The notes: generated by a model from the sequence alone, not told the origin. A stretch of DNA of 62,729 nt from Priapulus caudatus (GCF_000485595.1 NW_014577079.1:180826-243554); one strand, 5' to 3'; positions 47,426 through 59,255 are shown, counted from the first letter of the stretch. Made by a program: numbers and translations.

Positions 47426-48044
47426 GTGAGTTGCGCACGAATGCAGAACGCTGTTATTACGCATCCCCCGTTCACGTCCACGCGCGGGCGCGCGTGCGTG
47501 GGTGCGTGCCCCGATTAGCCTTGACGTCGGGAATGTTGGCATTACGCTCTCGCTACGTCGGCGCTGAGAATTAATTAGAAGCTACTTTGGGTGGAGATCT
47601 ATTCAAATGGCAGTCAGTGGGGGGTTTATAACAAGCGAGCGGGTGCCGCCGAGCGAGCTTGTTATACCCCCATCGCCTCTCTAGAAAGCGCCGTCTACAC
47701 TAACTTGCAGGCATCGTAGTTGTCAGATTATGTGCGCGGGCGACCTTTTTTGCTTCGTGACTTTTCCGCATCCGCGCGGCTTATTAAAATGCGCGCTGCT
47801 CTGTGTTTCGCTTTTCACGGCCTCCACCGATCGACCGGCACTATCAGGCTCAAGTGACCATTATTTAGACACGTTTGTGTTATAGATTTTTTTTAGCTCG
47901 TCTGACTCGTCTGCCAGTTACAGCTGCCAGATCTGCGAATCTAAACGTATTCCCTGCTACTGGGTAGGTTTACATAGCGGCTTATCACAACAGATTTGTT
48001 ATGGCAAGCCCCACAGCGCGATATGCGCTCATAAGCGGAGACGC
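47426..48044 (+). other. Putative first intron, no coding seen
   Basis: Holds the inverted pair GGGGGTTTATAACAAGCGAG and CGAGCTTGTTATACCCCCAT (47620-47672), which form a hairpin. Otherwise unassigned. Confidence 0.4.
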
Positions 48045-48383
48045 TGTCGGTACAATATTGTCGACTGCGTGGCAAGGCTCAATGATCAGCAGGGCAGATT
48101 TCAGATATTTTTACGGGTTGTGCTTTGAGAGCACGCGGTAGCAGCAGCGGGAGGCAGCAGGAGCCCGTAGATAATCCAGCGCGGGTGTATAATGGAACTA
48201 TAATGCGCAAGATTATGAGCAATGATCCCAGCGAGCTGTAACAGCAGTAGCAGCAGTAATACCAGGAGCAGCAGCGGTATCAGTTAGCAGCAGCAACAAC
48301 AACAGCAGCAGCAGTAACAGTCACGAACAGCAGTGGCAGATTTATCAGCAGCAACAACATCAGCACCAGTGCGGTATGCGCGC

Positions 48384-48420
<37 letters not shown>

Positions 48421-48449
48421 TGCTGTTGAACTTTTGCAGTATATTTTCT

Positions 48450-48990
48450 ATTTAGCTCATCTGACATAGCAGCAGCAGCAGCAGCAGATACAGCTAGTCA
48501 GATAGTCAGATGCAGCTTGTAGAATCGCATGATCGTCCGTGCGTGCGTGCGTGCGTCCGTCCGTCCGTCCGTCAACAGTTGGGCACAAATCTAAACGGCT
48601 CGATGTACGGTCACGATATTCGGGACGTGGAGGGGTGATCCGAAAACGAGTTGGGATGTCGAAGCTGGGGGTCAAAGGTCAAAGGTCAAGAGGTGTAAAA
48701 GAAGGGGGAACATTCCTTCCTTAACTTAAGGTATAGGGAAGAAATGCAGAATTGCGGCACAAATCTAAACGGCTCGACCTAGGCTCGTGATAGTCGGTGT
48801 ATGGCATCATGATAGGAAAAGCCATCACTGTGCCGAAATTGGAGGTCACAGGTCAAAGGTCAAAAGAAATGCTCTATAGGCCTTGAACGCGGCGATGGGA
48901 GAGTGCTCTTGATTCGTTTGCCAGTGAGTTTAGCATCAGAACACCTGCCGTCAGGTGAGCGCTGTCACTCTGTGGCACTTGTTTTATGTT
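48450..48990 (+). mobile_element. Dispersed repeat family 2, copy in block A
   Basis: TTTAGCTCATCTGACATAGC, then GTCCGTCCGTCCGTCAACAG and TTGGGCACAAATC, as at 18455. Half-site cluster GGGTCA-A-AGGTCA-A-AGGTCA at 48669-48688 and AGGTCA-C-AGGTCA-A-AGGTCA at 48843-48862. Confidence 0.75.
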
Positions 48991-50680
48991 GAGTCGAGTT
49001 TCCCGATAAGCAGTTATTTTTTTACTGTTTTTGAAGTGGCTTACTTATACTTGTTTTCATATCTTCATGTCATTATTTCGAGTCGTCGTCGGTTTATGCT
49101 TTGCAATTCAATAGAGCATTTCTAGATTTAATATTGGGATGACTTTGGAGGACCCTGCGCCTATAAGTCCGTTGTTAATCATTACTATAGAACGTATATA
49201 TATATATATATATATATATATAGCCATGTCCCTGCCGTGTGAATCCCCCTACACATTGATTGCATCTTTTTCAAGTATCCTAAACATGCAATTATAGAGA
49301 CCATCAGGGGGACCTGACCGCAGCTAAACTCTCACCAGGCTATGTGGCAGCTGTCTGCTGACATATAGCATGTGTGCTTACGATGACTCGCTGTCATACA
49401 GTACTGCCTAATACAAAATTATATCGCATTCATTAATCCTCGACGAAAGTCTTTAGAAAATGAACAAGGAAAATGCACGGAGATCGGTTTGAAATAAATG
49501 TTCATTTTCGAAGTTGGTGTTGCCATTAGAAAGTGTCCCCAGCCGCCAAAGCGGCCTATTTTGATACGTATTAGTAGTAATAATGATACGAAGAAAACAA
49601 ATTCGTTTACGTTATTAGGTTTCATGGCTTAGTAGTCAAAAGTCGTCTCATGTACTTTACTGGACGAGTTTTGAGTTAGCAGTATTTAATGGCAACGTCG
49701 TGTGAGGTCAGGTTGCGATGTAAAGAAAAGTCAATATGTGAAACCGTGACGTGAATTGTTGGGTAGACTAGCCAGTTACGCCGGTACAAAGAGACCGTTC
49801 AATATTGCTAATATTATCTCCGATAACGATTTAACCAAAATCAGTAATTCTCGTTGCAGAACTACATAATCAAAATCAAAATAATAATTATTTAAGAATT
49901 TCGATGTTTCATCGCAAAACCGCGCGACAATGAAAGAAAATAGGACGTAAAATACAAGTTTAACGTCAAGCAATGCTGTGTTTTGCAAAGCACTCTTACT
50001 CTTGACTGAGTGCACATATGAAAATGGCTCAATATTGAAGTGTAATAAGTGGATAGTGTATAAAATGTCATTTCATCTTTCATTAGTGAGTCCCGTATTT
50101 TCTTCCATTCCCAATTTTTGTGCATTTTTTTAATTTCGGATTTCATTACCAACAGTCTCTGACAGTCGGAATTTTATCCTACTCTACTATTTCGGTCTAC
50201 GCTGTGTCATTTCAATTTTAATTAATCATGAAGCTATTGGCTTGCAACCGTCGGGTTACGCATACGTCCTTCTTATTACAAAGCTGGAGGTGACTGACAT
50301 AGACAGAATTAGAGGATTAATGCAATAAGATATAGTTAACATGAGGGTAATGTCCATCAGGGAATGCAGTCGTCACAGCATGGACATGCCTTACTCAGGA
50401 ATCACGCGAGGCTGAGCGGGGCTGCTTTAATGGTGTGTTGAAATAGGAGACAAGTGCACACATACACAGATGCCGGAATGAATCGTATACATATACACGG
50501 CTATATATAACCCGAGTTTTCAGTAATAAGTAAGGCTAATGATATAGCAGAGCTCTGCATGCTGTGAAGCTGCTTGCCTACATTGCTTACTAGCTAATAA
50601 GGAGAGTAGAGGCCAAGGAAACACTTGTGCCTAACAAGTCAACAACGCAAGGCCCGTAAGCCTCCCGAGTTTGATCTTAT

Positions 50681-50732
50681 CAGGAGTGTATAATATAGAT
50701 CATATTATACTAGTCTAGATTATACACTTCTG
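50681..50732. mobile_element. CAGGAGT foldback element with 7-bp target duplication
   Basis: CAGGAGTGTATAAT and ATTATACACTTCTG pair with one mismatch. ATCTTAT is repeated exactly on both sides (50674-50680 and 50733-50739). Confidence 0.85.
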
Positions 50733-50796
50733 ATCTTATCTCGCTGATTGTGTGTCCCCGATGAAAACATGTATAGTGTGTGATGTGCACACCGTG

Positions 50797-50940
50797 ATTT
50801 GCTGGCGTGATAAGGGGGAAATGTGGATGTTATATGGCAACTGCTAGGCTACTGGTTTGCTAGCGTGCTAAGGGGGAAATGTGGATGTTATATGGCAACT
50901 GCTAGGCTACTGGTTTGCTAGCGTGCTAAGTGGGATGATG
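50797..50940. repeat. 58-bp minisatellite, block A
   Basis: Unit starting GTGGATGTTATATGGCAACT at 50823 and 50881, preceded by a partial unit. The copy in block B has three full units. Confidence 0.95.
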
Positions 50941-50963
50941 TTAATGCGAAATATATTAACACA

Positions 50964-50988
50964 NNNNNNNNNNNNNNNNNNNNNNNNN
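50964..50988. other. Assembly gap (25 N)
   Basis: Twenty-five undetermined bases separating the two copies of the duplicated block. Confidence 1.
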
Positions 50989-51454
50989 ATCCGTCGCAAT
51001 GCAGACGGAAGAAGCCCTTGTCGTAACAGAATGATTGGTCTGGACTGCTGTGATCAGCGACGCGAACCCACAGGGCCCGATTTCCGATATTTTCTTACGG
51101 GTTGTGCTTTGAGAGGCGACCGCGTAGCAGCAGGCGGCGGGCAGCAAGGATGGCCCTGTCGATAATCCACCACGCGCGGGTGTCATGATGGACTATAAAT
51201 GGCCGCAAGATTATGAGCAGTGATGCCCCGCCGAGCTGGTGACGAGCAGGGTAGCTCAGTAATACCGAGGAGCAGCAGTCGGTATCAGTTAGCAGCGGAG
51301 CAACAACAACAGCAGCAGCAGTAACAGTCACGCAACAGCGCAGTGGCAAGAGTTTATGCAAACGACAGAACAACAGCAGCACCCGGGAGGTGCGGTATGC
51401 GCGCGGCACACAGCAGCACCGCAGCACGGTTGGCTGTTAACCTTTGCAATATAT

Positions 51455-52020
51455 TCTATTAGCTCATCTGACATCAGCAGCGGAGGGAGCCAGCAAGAAC
51501 AGCTAGTACGAGATAGACGTCATGCAGAGCTTGTAGAACCGCATATCGTGCGTCTCCCGTGGCGTGCGTCGTCGCTCGTCGCCGTCGAACAGTTGGGCAC
51601 AAGAGTCTGTTTAAGAATCAAGAAGCTCGATACGGTTCCACGAATTCGGGACGTGGAGGGGTACCGAAAACGGAGTTGGATGGGTCGACGCTGGGGGTCA
51701 AAGGTCAAAGGTCAAGAGGTGTAAAAGAAGGGGAACATCTCCTTCCTTAACTTAATATAGGGAAAAATGCAGAATATGCGGGCACAAATCTAACGCGTCG
51801 AGCCCTGTAGGCTCGTGGTACAGTCGTTGTATAGCATCCATGAGTAGAAAGGCCATGCACTGTGTCCGAATTAGAGGTCACAGCGTCAAAGAGTCAAAAG
51901 AAAATGCTCTATAGGCCTTGAACGCGCGCGATGGCGAGAGTGCTCTGATTCGCTTTGCCCAGTGAGCTTAGCATCAGAACACGCTCGCCTCAGCGTGACG
52001 CGCTGTCACGGCTGTGCACT
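51455..52020 (+). mobile_element. Dispersed repeat family 2, copy in block B
   Basis: Same order as 48450-48990. The half-site cluster GGGTCA-A-AGGTCA-A-AGGTCA is intact at 51695-51714 although the surrounding sequence carries many indels. Confidence 0.75.
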
Positions 52021-53706
52021 TTTTCTGTCGAGTCGAGTTTCCCGACTAAGCAGTTTTTTTTAGCTGTTTTTGAAGGTGCTTTACTTATACTGTTTTTCAT
52101 ATCTTCATGGTCTTATTTCGAGGTCGTCGTCGTAGCTTTGCAATTCAATAAGCATTCTAGATTTAATATTGGGATGACTCTTAGAGGACCCTGCGCCTAA
52201 TAAGCCGTTGTTAATCATTCATCAGAACGTAATATACTATATAATATATATATAATAATATATATATATTATATTATATATATATAGCCATGTTCGCCTG
52301 CCGTGTGAACCCCCTACACACATTGATGCATCTTTTTTCAAGTATCCTAACTCGGAATTATATAGAGACCACCAGGGGGCCAGCCCGCAGCATAAACTCT
52401 CACCAGGCATGTGCAGCTGTCTGCTGACATAGGCATGTGTCCTTCCGATGACTCGCTGTCATACAGTACTGCCTACATACAAAATGATATCGCCTTCATT
52501 AATGCTTCGACCAAAGTCTTTAGAAAATGAACAAGGAAAATGCACGAGATCGTTGAAATAAATGTTTCATGTTTTCGAAGTTGGTGTTGTGCCATGAGGA
52601 AAGTTCCCCTAGCCGCCACAGCGCCGTATTTTGATACTATCAGTAGTAAGAATGATACGAAGAAAACAAATTCGTTTACGTTATTAGTTCAATGCGCTTA
52701 GTAGCTCAAAAGTGGTCTCGATGTTACTTTAACTGACGAGTTTTGAGTTAGTCATATTTACATGCAACGTCGTGGTAGGTCAGGTTCGACTATTAAAGAA
52801 AAGTCAATATGAGAACGTGGAAGTGAATTGTTGGGTAACTAGCATTACGCGGTACAAAGAGACCGTTCACATATTGGCTAATATTATCTCCGCGATAAGA
52901 TTTAACCAAAAATAGTATTCTCGTTGCATGAACTACATATCAATCAATTAATATCAAGAATTTCGAATGTTCATCAAAAACCGCGCACAATGAAAGAAAA
53001 TAGGACGTAAAACACAGTTAACGTCAAGCAATGCTGTGTTTGTCAAAGCACTCTTAGCATGCTTGACTGAGTGCACATATGAAAATGGCATATATTGAAT
53101 GTAATAAGTGGATAGTGTATAAAGAGTCATGTTCATATTTTCATAGTGAGTCCGTATTTTCCTTTCTTCGCATCCCAATTTTGTGCATTTTTTTAATTTC
53201 GGATTTCACTTACCAACGACAGTCTCTGACAGTTGATTTATCTCACTCATACTATTTCGGTCTACGCTGTGTCATATTCAATTTAATAATGCATGAAGCT
53301 ATGGCTTGCAGACCGTCGGTTACCATACGCTCCTTCTATTAGTCAAGCTGAAGTGACTGACATAGAAGATATTAGAGGAATTATGCCAATAAGATATAGT
53401 TAACATGAGGTAATGTCCATCAGGGAATGCATCGTCACAGCATGGACATGCTTACTCAGTGAATCACGCGAGGCTGAGCGGGGCTGCTTTAATGGTGTGT
53501 TGAAATAGGAGAACAAGTGCACACATACACAGATGCGCGAATGAATCGTATACATATACACGGCTATATATAACCCGAGTTTTCAGTAATAAGTAAGGCT
53601 AATGATATAGCAGCGCTCTGCTGCTGTGAAAGCTGCCTGCCTACATTGCTTACTAGCTAATAATGTCACACGCAAGGCCGTAAGCCTCCGCGATGTTTGA
53701 TCTTAT

Positions 53707-53756
53707 CAGGAGTGTATAATATAGGATCAATATTATACTAGTTAGATTATCCTCTG
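53707..53756. mobile_element. CAGGAGT foldback, block B copy
   Basis: Counterpart of 50681-50732 with indels; ATCTTAT flanks on both sides are preserved. Confidence 0.8.
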
Positions 53757-53822
53757 ATCTTATCTTGCTGATTGTGTGTCCCGTGAAAACATGTATAGTG
53801 TGTGATGTGCACACCGTGATTT

Positions 53823-53995
53823 GTGGATGTTATATGGCAACTGCTAGGCTACTGGTTTGCTGGCGTGATAAGGGGGAAATGTGGATGTTATATGGCAACT
53901 GCTAGGCTACTGGTTTGCTGGCGTGATAAGGGGGAAATGTGGATGTTATATGGCAACTGCTAGGCTACTGGTTTGCTAGCGTGCTAAGTGGGATG
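53823..53995. repeat. 58-bp minisatellite, three units, block B
   Basis: Units start at 53823, 53881 and 53939, one more than in block A. Confidence 0.95.
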
Positions 53996-54022
53996 ATGTT
54001 AATGCGAAATATATTAACACAC

Positions 54023-54730
54023 ACGCTACTGGTTTCTTAGCGTTGTAAGGGGGTGCATGGAGGGTGTGCGATACCACGTCTTGGTTTCCCAGCGTTTTAT
54101 GAGGGGATGTGTGTGTGGGGGGCTATAAACCACTTGCTGATCACTGGCGTTCTATGGGGATATAGTAACGGGTATATGAAAAGACGTGCTGTTTGCAAAA
54201 GGCCTCAGGGAAGAATATTAAGGATGTATGTGAACACGTGCTGGCTTACCAGCTAGGGAGTGTTTAATCGTAGCCACGCAATCTGGATGTCCGTCTGGTA
54301 TGATATCCGAAATTTGTAGTTTTGCGGTCCATTGCGAACGAAAGTCGGAGAAGAAGGCGGCCTTGAAAATTAATCGGTTTATCGGGTTTATTTCCGTGTA
54401 ATCCGAAAAAATGTCCGTCTTTAATTTCGTGTCCTTTGTCATGCAGTTATAGAGTAGAACAAGATAGGGATTTGGTCTAGTCGCATGAAGTATATACTAA
54501 TTGCCGGAGATAAGCGATCAATAGGCCTTTCTTGTGTAAAGGCGGTTATTCTCAAGTTTACCGATTCGCGCACGTTTTTACCGACAAATACATTATGAAT
54601 CCTAAAAAACGACAAGTAATCCGCAAGTTGCGCAATGTTTATTGAATGTTCGTTTCGGTGCGCTTCTATAGCGCGGGCAGTCGACCTAGAATCATGGCAG
54701 ACATTGAGCGATAGATGCAATTGCGCATGT
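54023..54730. other. No gene recognised
   Basis: Unassigned sequence with short open frames on both strands. None shows familiar motifs or splice context. Confidence 0.4.
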
Positions 54731-54736
54731 TAATAT

Positions 54737-54785
54737 CAGGAGTTTATCAATAGGAGTCTATGAAATATCTATTGATAGACTCCTG
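54737..54785. mobile_element. CAGGAGT foldback element with 7-bp target duplication
   Basis: CAGGAGTTTATCAATAG-type arm pairs imperfectly with CTATTGATAGACTCCTG. TTAATAT is repeated exactly on both sides, the right copy merging into an AT microsatellite. Confidence 0.8.

Positions 54786-54786
<1 letters not shown>

Positions 54787-54832
<46 letters not shown>
54787..54832. repeat. (TA)n microsatellite
   Basis: About 22 AT units directly after the foldback element. Confidence 0.95.
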
Positions 54833-54835
<3 letters not shown>

Positions 54836-55394
54836 GTATAGACCGGTCTGTTCCATAAAAGGGTTGACAGGATTAGCCACCGTTAGACAAGTAGGGCATA
54901 TGATTATAGAGCGCTCCAGACAAGATGAACCGACCTTAATCTTGAACGATTGTTAATTTGATCGACAGCATCCCGACAGTGAGACTGGCACAATCTCTTT
55001 CCGCTAATCATTGAGCGCCCACACTACAGACGCCAATTCGCGCGGGAAGAGTAAAGCGGGGCACATCTAAACGCGCGTCCTTATCGAGGTCAAGACAGCA
55101 CACTTGGCCGCGACTGTCGCAAGTCTAAATTGTCGCATCTTATGTCCATGTCATAACTTAAATGGACATCATGAACGTCGTAAGTACTATTATCAAGTTT
55201 TGCCATAGTAATAGCGTTTGGCATAGACTTGTTGTTTCTGACAGCTGGCCCCGGGGAAACATGCTGATCTGTTTGGCTGTGTGGTGTGACAGTGACAGTG
55301 CAATTACTGTCGCGATGAGCAGTCACGGAAACAATACCCGAATACAGGCAAGGTCTTCGGTGGCAAACCTTCATTATTTCTACCTAGCCAACTC
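54833..55394. other. No gene recognised
   Basis: Unassigned; palindromic TAAATTGTCGCATCTTATGT...AAATGG features are too weak to call. Confidence 0.35.
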
Positions 55395-56045
55395 ACCACC
55401 CTTTCCCTCTCCTTAAACTCGTCCTCTCCATACTTATTCTTCATCGCTTCTCTTCCTCATCACTAGCCTCAATCTATACCTTCTTCCCCTTCTCCACATC
55501 TTTTCACTTCAGCTTCCCTCCTCGTCTTCCTTTGGACACGCGGCGTGTTCTTTACACTCACTTCGGCCTGTGCTGCCCCCTATGTTCTCCTCTCAATCTG
55601 CATCTTAGGTTGGCGTGGTCACCGGACCAATAATTGATTATAGGCAAAGTTCATAATGACTCGCCTCCACCTCCTCTACCTCGCCTTCTTATTTGCCTCG
55701 TCTTCTGTCCCTCTTGCTCTTTGACCTTCACCCTCCCCGTTTATCCTCTAGCTAAGTGAAGGGAGAGGATTAGGAGATAGACGAGTGTGAGGTGGCAGGG
55801 CAGAGGGAAAGAAAATACAGAAGGCGGGGCAAGGAAAGAACGAAGAAAGGCTAGAGGGGTTCGGAGGAGGAAAAAAGGGGGAGAAGATAGAGAAGAGGAA
55901 GAAAGTAGAAGAGGGGGAGAAGATGGAGGTGGTAAGGCAGGAAGAGAAGATTGAATAGGTAGAGGAGGGAAAACGATAGAAGGGGGAAATAGTATAGTGT
56001 AAAACTGGGATGACGGAGGAAAGTTGGAGGTGACAGAGTAGGCAA
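55395..56045. repeat. Pyrimidine tract followed by purine tract
   Basis: About 55395-55745 is C/T-rich on the plus strand, and about 55750-56045 is G/A-rich (GGGAGAAGATAGAGAAGAGG). The switch is abrupt at about 55748. Ser/Phe/Pro-rich open frames on the minus strand arise from this composition. Confidence 0.8.
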
Positions 56046-56569
56046 CGGAAGGGGAAGGTCACGCAAGTGGGGACTGGAGAAAAACAATAAAAAAAACTTT
56101 TGCTAGACGTAACTACTTCATCGCGAGCGTGAATATGTAGATGCTAATGTATTCTGTTGGAAGCCTGTCTATTGTATCCGCGTTATTGCGCATCTGTTAA
56201 AAATTAATCTACGATACAACGCGACCTCACCCTTGCAGGTGTAGTAATGTAATAAGGCGGTCAGCGCTCTCTCACACTTAATCTGCCACCATTAATCTTC
56301 AATGAGCATTTTATCATCTAGGGCTTCCGCTGACTTCTCAGGGACACGTATAATCAGCGTGAGTGCTGTATAGACCAGCGAGTTGTATCAGTGTTGGGTG
56401 AGGATACCGTGCGAGCAGATTGGTTTTTCCTCTGGCGTCGCGGGCGACCCTCGCACAAACTGACCGATGTTTGATTGCTCTCTCCTCTAAGTCGATTATT
56501 AACTTCACGCGTCGATATAGTAAGTCGTTTCGCGCTCCCTATGTGCGCTGGAAGCTCAAGACAGGCGCG

Positions 56570-56935
56570 CGGGAGGCGGAAATTAACTCCTTAGTTGTGG
56601 AGAGAGTTGTGGAGAATTGTTTTCGCCCTCACAAGTCTAGGAGAGACGGAGGGGGGAAGTTAATTCAGTAGCTATGGAGAGTGAGAGAGAAATTGCTGGC
56701 ACATGAAGAGACTGCGAAAGGCGCGGGAGGGGAAGTTAACCCCGTAGCACTGGAGAGTGGGAGAGAGCTTTTTCGCACTTGCAATTCTGGGAGAGACGGG
56801 GGGGGGAGAGAAAGCTCCGTGAGAGCTCAGAGTCGGAGATGGATCGTTTGCAGACCTGTCTGGGAGAGGCGGGGGAGGCAGAAGTCAACCCCGTAGCTCT
56901 GGAAAGTGAGAGAGCCATTGCTGGCACATTGCTGT
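56570..56935. repeat. Irregular minisatellite, purine-rich
   Basis: Four decayed units containing GGAGGSGRAAGTTAAC-type, CGTAGCTNTGGAGAGTGAGA and TCTGGGAGAGACGGGG-type segments at about 56572, 56650, 56730 and 56873. Confidence 0.75.
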
Positions 56936-57114
56936 AGTCTGCTTCCCAGCAGATGGGTCGATGCGGAAACTGAAACTCTCTCGGCGGATACAATCTGATC
57001 GTAAGATTAACGAATATCAATGAAATCCGTTCACGCGATACGCTCGTGCAGGCTATTTCACTTAAAGGGAAGCTTGTCTATATCACAGTATCACTGCTGT
57101 ATATGTGTACCAAG

Positions 57115-57215
57115 TATACTGTATATATATATATCATATATGTGTATTATATCATATTATATGTTATATATCATATGTATTATATGAATATAATACAATA
57201 TATATATATATATAT
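57115..57215. repeat. AT-rich TATATATG/ATATTATA tract
   Basis: Low-complexity AT sequence with an (AT)n core at 57194-57216. Confidence 0.85.
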
Positions 57216-57216
57216 A

Positions 57217-57955
57217 AACAATTTTGTATGTCTAACAAGTGGCAACGAGGCGATTTTCTGTTTAACTGATGACATAAATCTTCTGTAATCAGAAGAAAAT
57301 AAAAATGGTTGGAATTGTTGTGGTTAGAATTTTTCTTCGAGTTGTAGATCGAAGATTCTCCGAGTACAACAGCTGCAAACACTGACAGAAGCGTTTACAT
57401 GACACACATCTTGTCGTAAATCGTGAATATTCTGTTTCCTGTGCCGTGTGATATCTATAGTTTACTACGTTACGGTTACTACAACTACTACTTTGTCTCT
57501 TTTCGTCTTCGTTATAGTCCCTTGGACATTGAAGACTAATATTTACGAGGTTACTACGTTGGGTTTTTGCGTTAAATTCACTCGAGTGTGCTGGGCTTAA
57601 CTCTGCGTATACGCCTGTCGACCAGGTCGCTCTTACGTTTAATCGGTATATAGTAGTGATCGGTATAATGTGAACACTCGTAGGCGGATTGTTTTACAGA
57701 ATCAGCCCTACGGCAAACTTGAACTTGATCCGATTATGGTGTTTTAGTGTTATAGGAAATTATTTTGAGATAATTGATGTGTATCGAATTAATGTTTTTA
57801 CGTTGCACCTACGTCGTTATTGCTCGTAATTGCCGACTTTCATGCAAAGTTAGAGCTGATTATATTTAATTTGCCTATGTATTAGTGAAATATCAAAAAA
57901 GCGTGTAAACGTGTGAAATGTAAATTGTGCAGCCTAATCTAATAATCTCAACTCT
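57217..57955. other. No gene recognised
   Basis: AT-leaning unassigned sequence. Confidence 0.4.
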
Positions 57956-57959
57956 ATCT

Positions 57960-58268
57960 ATTCTTTGGTAGGTCAGCACTATTAGCTGTTTGTTAACTGT
58001 TTTGTGTACGACTAATTTGTTTGCTCATTGTTAACTGTTATGTGTGCAACTAATTTGTTTACTCATTGTTAACTGTTTGTAGCTGTTTGTCACATGTTTA
58101 TATATGTTGAATGTTTGTTGGTATGTTTGTCAACCGTTTTAGTAACTATATTCTAACGATTTGTTGTTATGTTTGTTAGTTGCTAAACATGTGGTGTGTT
58201 AACCGTTTACCTACTGCTTATTAACTGGTAATTAGCCGTTTGTTTACTGTTTGTTGTTGTGTTTGTTG
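57960..58268. repeat. Degenerate GTTAACTGTTTGT repeat
   Basis: TTGTTAACTGTT, TTTGTTTACT and TTGTTAGT variants recur every 10-30 bases without a fixed period. CTCATTGTTAACTGTT occurs twice about 50 bases apart. Confidence 0.65.
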
Positions 58269-58672
58269 TCCCTGGTGACGGCGTAGATGCGTCGTGAGCG
58301 CTTAACACTACTAGCGCAAGCGTCGGCAGCGGAAGAAGCTCTTATATCAATAAGACAGAGTCACACTCATGCTGCGTTTAAACGTTGGGTGTGTCATACC
58401 TCAATCCTTCTCCTGAAGCCTTGCTTCTGATTCTTGATATCAGTAGTATGTCAGAGATGTGCAAACATGCCGCATGCACTTTCTGTCGCTTTCGTGACTG
58501 TGACGGACAAAGTTATACGGGTGCGTGCGGTTCTCCGCCGTAAGGTATTTGACATTCTTAGATTAGATTCCTGGGTATAATCTAATATAAGAAATTCAAA
58601 TATTGAGTGTACGCAGAGATACAAAGCTGTAGCGGTGTGCGTAGCGAGTAAGGCGATATGGGCGGTGTAGCG

Positions 58673-58708
<36 letters not shown>

Positions 58709-59010
58709 GCGGTGTAGACGATGGATTATTGACTGACTACCTTCGCATGTAGTTACCAGTTACATGACAGCGCGTTTCAGTGTTACTCCGCAGTTCTAAA
58801 ACTCGATGAAATAGCATCCGCGTTTACGCATTTACACAAGTAATTGCAATATTACAGCTCTAGTCGGGAATAATAGAATAAAGGCATCGAAGATTCGCGG
58901 GTATCGAATTCGCTACCGTTTGTTTAGTTAAGCTTGCATGACGAATTGCAGTGGTTCGCCTGAAAGAGAGCATTACCGGGAGGCCGCGCATAACGCGTTA
59001 TACGCCGGGT
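58269..59010. other. No gene recognised; (AT)n at 58677-58706
   Basis: Unassigned. GGGCGGTGTAG is found on both sides of the AT microsatellite (58658 and 58707), a direct repeat that may be an insertion or slippage product. Confidence 0.45.
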
Positions 59011-59255
59011 GTGCGTGCACGCGTGCGTTACACGGGAATCTGTGCACGAGTGTCCGTGCGTTATCCCGTGCGTGCGTGCGTGCGTGCGTGCGTGTGTGTG
59101 TGCGTGTGTCGCTGTCTATAACGTGTAAACGCCCGTATATGTGTATCGCATTACTTTTTGAGGGCCACTGCCTGCGTGTACGCGCGCGTGCGTGTTTGCG
59201 TGGCGGTGTATGTGTGTCGTATTGATTTGCGACTCCTTCTGTGCGCGCCCGTGCG
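59011..59255. repeat. (GCGT)n-rich tract
   Basis: GCGTGCGTGCG arrays at 59069-59110 and further GCGCGCGTGCG at 59179-59195. Confidence 0.9.

Larger units (their letters stand above)
48045..50963. repeat. Duplicated block, copy A
   Basis: About 2.9 kb that reappears on the other side of the N gap at 50989-54022. It contains CAG/CAA repeats (48240-48480), a family 2 repeat, an AT microsatellite (49195-49222), unique-looking sequence, a CAGGAGT foldback and a 58-bp minisatellite. This copy reads cleanly. Confidence 0.9.
50989..54022. repeat. Duplicated block, copy B with many small indels
   Basis: Collinear with copy A from the GGGCAGATTTCAGATATTTT region onward. Differences are mainly one- or two-base insertions and deletions scattered through, for example GGTCAAAGAGTCAAAAG against GGTCAAAGGTCAAAAG. 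The last 550 bases are nearly identical. The pattern looks like unpolished long-read sequence placed next to a gap. Confidence 0.9.

Noticed and set aside
55748-56087. Ser/Phe/Pro-rich frames on the minus strand
   Set aside because: Explained by the purine-rich tract on the plus strand.
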